Source of the DNA: Atrichornis clamosus
Lineage: Eukaryota > Chordata > Aves > Passeriformes > Menuridae
Direction of reading: 5' to 3'
NCBI GenBank assembly: GCA_013400975.1
Contig: WBMZ01008626.1
Location: 496,001-560,000, forward strand
Length of the DNA: 64,000 bases
The translations under genes were made by a program, and so were the position numbers. Under the pieces are notes generated by a model. That model ran no database searches, was not told where the DNA came from, and was given only the letters and a program-made list of their open reading frames with translations. Of this stretch, positions 60,871-64,000 are shown one piece after another. How positions within the stretch are numbered: the first letter of the stretch is position 1; each line of letters opens with the position of its first letter.

Positions 60871-63854
60871 CAGTCTCGACCCTTCTGCTGAAACAGTACC
60901 CTTGAGCACAAACAAATTCAAGATTCCTTAGATCATAATCTAATGTTTAGGTTATTCCCAGGGCTGGGGCACACTGAGTTTTCTTGAGATTATTTTTGTC
61001 TTTACTATGTTAAATTGTTGTGGAACCCACATCCACCCACAAAAAAAATTAAAAACAAAAATAAGAGTAAAAATAAAAATAGTCCTGGGAATAAGTCCCA
61101 TTATTACCACTGTGACCCTGCTGCATTTTGTCAAGAATCCAGTAGTGTCAGGGAGTCTGGGCACACTTCAGGAACAACCAGGAGGCCAAGCTGACCAAGA
61201 CACTTGAGTGGATGAATATTGTGGTCCTGAGGTCCAGAGGACTTGGGTGGGCATGAACGCTTCTGAATGGCCACTTGGGAGTCCCAGGTAGAAAAGGAAC
61301 TATAAGGCATGAATCACGACAGGCAAACATAGTGCTTTGAGGTTTAGGCTACTGCTTAGGAGAGGTTTTGTGTTTCACGTTCACGTTTGTTCACGTTTAA
61401 ATTTTACCAGAATCTCACACTTCACACCATTCAAATCCTCTTATTGACCGAAACAAGTATTGACAGAGACGTCATAGTGCTCACCAAAATAACTTTTTAT
61501 TTAGAAAAAAGCCAGCAGCAGTTGCCGAAGACAGTTAACATTGAAAGCACTGAGTGGTTACCTTCACCACATAATGCTTGTCATAGCTCAGCTGACGGAT
61601 TGATTATTCAAAGTACGGTGCACCTATGGTTGGGAATCATATTGCAAGGCTTAGGGCTTGACACCAAAGCTGCCCTGTCTGTCCACAGGAAGAATTATGC
61701 TAAATCCTATTTTCACTTCACAATATTCCCAAGGTGAAAATATAATTTTGCAGAAGTAAAATGTTTATTTTGACATTGTGACTGATGTCTTCCACTCCAT
61801 GGCAGAACCATTAGCAAAAGGCCTTATTAACTAGATGCTGTAAAACTCCAGACAAAGACATGTTACTTTCAAACTTCCTTATTCTGGGCATGTTCTGTTT
61901 AGGCCCTTACAAAATCTCTCAATTTCTAGAAACCAAATGTACTTTTGTCTCTAAACAGCACAGTGGTGAGGGGTTTATATTATTATCTATAGCAGGAAAA
62001 TCTTTTTCACTGGACTTACCAGGAATGCAAGAAAAAAAAAGGTAAATTTCTCCTATTTCTTCTGGGTTTGTAAACCTACTTACTAAGATCTAGTGGCACA
62101 CCTTGTAGCTCCTAGTTAGGTATTCAAAATTGCAACATGACTACAAGTTAAATATAATTTGTGAAATATATGCCATATTTGATAAAAAATGCATGTAGTC
62201 AGAATCATATGATGATTTAATTTGCATAGATGTAAAACTGGAATTTATTATACACAACCTATATTCATAAAAGTAGACAGTCACCTGGTTTCTTTTCACT
62301 GGTTTAATCTGGCAGTCCCTCACTAGAGGCAACAGAATTTTTAAAAGCAGCCAAGACAAACCAGACACCAAGCGGAAGTAGAAAAGAACAGACAACGTGC
62401 AGAAAAAGTGGTTCACACAAATATTAATGTAACTCCTTCAATCCTCTAAAAAATGATACTTTTAGACTGATGGAAGATGGAGACAGCAGTCAGGCAACAC
62501 AGAAGTGAGTTTAGTATCACTGATGCACCTGGAAGAAGTTGATCTTCTTTTCCATAAAGCAAACTTTTAAGAGGAAATCTACAGGATGCAGCTTGCTTTT
62601 CCAGGTAATCCAAAGATTCCTGTAATAGGGATGTGGAGCAGAAAGTAGTTACCATCCTGGAGAGAAGCTGAATGGACTGAGGTACTCTGTAGCATCAGAG
62701 CCTGGAAACACAGGCCTTCACTGAATGACTGGAGAGAACTTAAGCCAGTCTGAAGATAGACAGATGAATTTATTATTGACATGATGCTCACTTCGGTGAA
62801 CAAATTTTCAGAAGAGACATTCAAGTGGCAAGGTGGCATAGGCCTAAGCTCGGAACATTGGTATCTATTCAACGAAGAGTAGAATAATCAAAAGAGTGCA
62901 GAAATACCCTAAAGATACACTCAGAAAAAGTCATCTGACTATCTTCCACTGAGCCACTAGTTTTTCATCAGAAAAGGTTGTAGTACAGCTGATAATGGCC
63001 ACCTGCATTTAAAATACGCACAGAAGGCTACTCCAGCATGGTTGTATCTGTTCACTACCGTTTTCATCTACAACAGGTAACATTTATAACCAGTTGGAAC
63101 ACAGTTACTCAAAGCAAGTCTTAACATTTCATCAAGATGCTGAGACACCTATGTGTAGACCATGCCACTATGTAGGTTTCTCTGCTGTGTTTCACAAGCA
63201 ATAACATATAAATAGTTTACAAAAGGTAGGCTGGAGTTTTTGTATATTAAGAAGGAAAAAAGACCCGAATGTTATTTTCAGTTTCTGATGCACTCAGCTT
63301 AAAGTAAATCATCATGAAAGCAAGCAATTATAAGGAATGCTAGGTGGCATGCAGTGGTTTTCACTGATATAGCATTATCCACGTACTACAAGCTGGAAAT
63401 AAACCATACTTGATAATGTACATATTACTTGAGAATGACATAAGTATCTGAGCACTAGTGAGAGTTCTGTTGCTCATCTGTAATTTCAGGCAGAAGATGG
63501 CCTTCTCTGTCAACCATGGGTCAACATAACTCTCAAGTACGCACACATTTATGCTGTGTTTCTTCTTGATAATGAACATTTCATTTCAAGCCCCAGCTAA
63601 CATCAGATACAGAAAAAATCCCACACACATGTATGTATTTGGTTCCTGGATCTGTGTGCATGCTTTTAACCCCACTCTACTCCTCACTGAACTTCATTTT
63701 CCACCCCTCTCTACTCATGTCTAAACATAAAGATATTTACATGTCTGAAAGGAACTGGAAAGCAACTGTGATATTTCCCAGAGGATCTTAAAGCTCTTCT
63801 CATACAAATGCAACACATCATTATGTCACAGTAGCACTTCAATAAGGGGCACCA
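60871..63854. other. Unique AT-rich DNA, no gene seen
   Basis: No supported gene. The 116-codon plus-strand frame at 61387-61737 has a TTG, not ATG, start and no motif. On the minus strand, 62141-62416 begins with a hydrophobic N-terminus (MNHFFCTLSVLFYF) but ends without features. A splice acceptor (GTTGCCTCTAG) and donor (ACCAG|GTGACT) lie inside it. Confidence 0.4.
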
Positions 63855-63950
63855 CAGGAAGGGCCTCTGACATAGTTACAGTTACAAGATTCATCAATTT
63901 CACCNTCAGGAAGGGCCTCTGACACAGTTACAAGATTCATCAATTTCACC
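63855..63950. other. Assembly gap (single N) with false duplication
   Basis: N at 63905. 63855-63904 (CAGGAAGGGCCTCTGACATA...) is repeated at 63907-63950. The first copy has six extra bases (an additional GTTACA-type unit) and one substitution. Same pattern as the two other gaps, perhaps with two haplotypes. Confidence 0.88.
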
Positions 63951-64000
63951 TCACTTGTAAAAGGAAGATTGGAACAGAAATATTTTCCGTTAGTGTTATC

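Noticed and set aside
61387..61737. 116-codon plus-strand frame as a gene
   Set aside because: No ATG at its start, no motif and unremarkable composition.
1..64000. CRISPR arrays, bacterial operons, riboswitches, phage genes
   Set aside because: Nothing of this kind is visible; the repeats and splice-like signals are those of a vertebrate genome.

Overview
The window reads as AT-rich vertebrate chromosomal DNA from a bird. The best evidence for a bird is the repeats. There are several CR1 LINE fragments with the typical avian 3' end (octamers of the ATTCTATG/ATTCTGTG type). There are also two copies of a roughly 0.9-1.06 kb LTR that I recognise from memory as a family common in songbirds and other Neoaves. 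A decayed MIR SINE fits any amniote. Three single N characters, each flanked by a short direct duplication, show that this is draft assembly sequence.

I find no protein-coding gene that I would defend. Almost all open frames are short, lack known motifs and fit chance. The longest (260 codons from its first ATG, 50407-51189) resembles no family I know. The window is best described as a gene-poor intergenic or intronic tract with two small CpG-rich islands (about 32.05-32.54 kb and 44.69-44.91 kb) and a weaker GC-rich patch at 50.27-50.58 kb. Each could be a promoter, perhaps of a non-coding RNA or of a gene lying mostly outside the window.

Layout. 0-3 kb: CR1 fragments. 3-7 kb: AT-rich DNA with a homeodomain-site-rich block and a perfect palindrome near 5.5 kb. 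6.95-8.01 kb: solo LTR. 11.35-12.13 kb: CR1 3' half. 12-24 kb: unique AT-rich DNA with a MIR at 20.7 kb. 24.2-25.1 kb: second LTR, containing an assembly gap. 25-32 kb: unique DNA. 32-33.7 kb: CpG island with a GC hairpin, followed by two CR1 fragments on the minus strand and a (TG)n tract. 33.7-44.6 kb: unique AT-rich DNA. 44.6-44.9 kb: second CpG island with a possible minus-strand first exon. 45-64 kb: unique DNA with two further assembly gaps and an ancient repeat at 60.7 kb.

Reading splice sites by eye gives several isolated exon candidates. The most complete are a minus-strand terminal exon at 58.7-58.85 kb (long polypyrimidine tract, nine codons, stop, AATAAA), a 28-nt plus-strand microexon at 36.1 kb and a 126-nt minus-strand exon at 22.6 kb. 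They do not join into one reading frame. Good splice-site pairs occur by chance in 64 kb read on both strands, so they are offered as leads, not as genes. I did not find a clearly novel system in this window.
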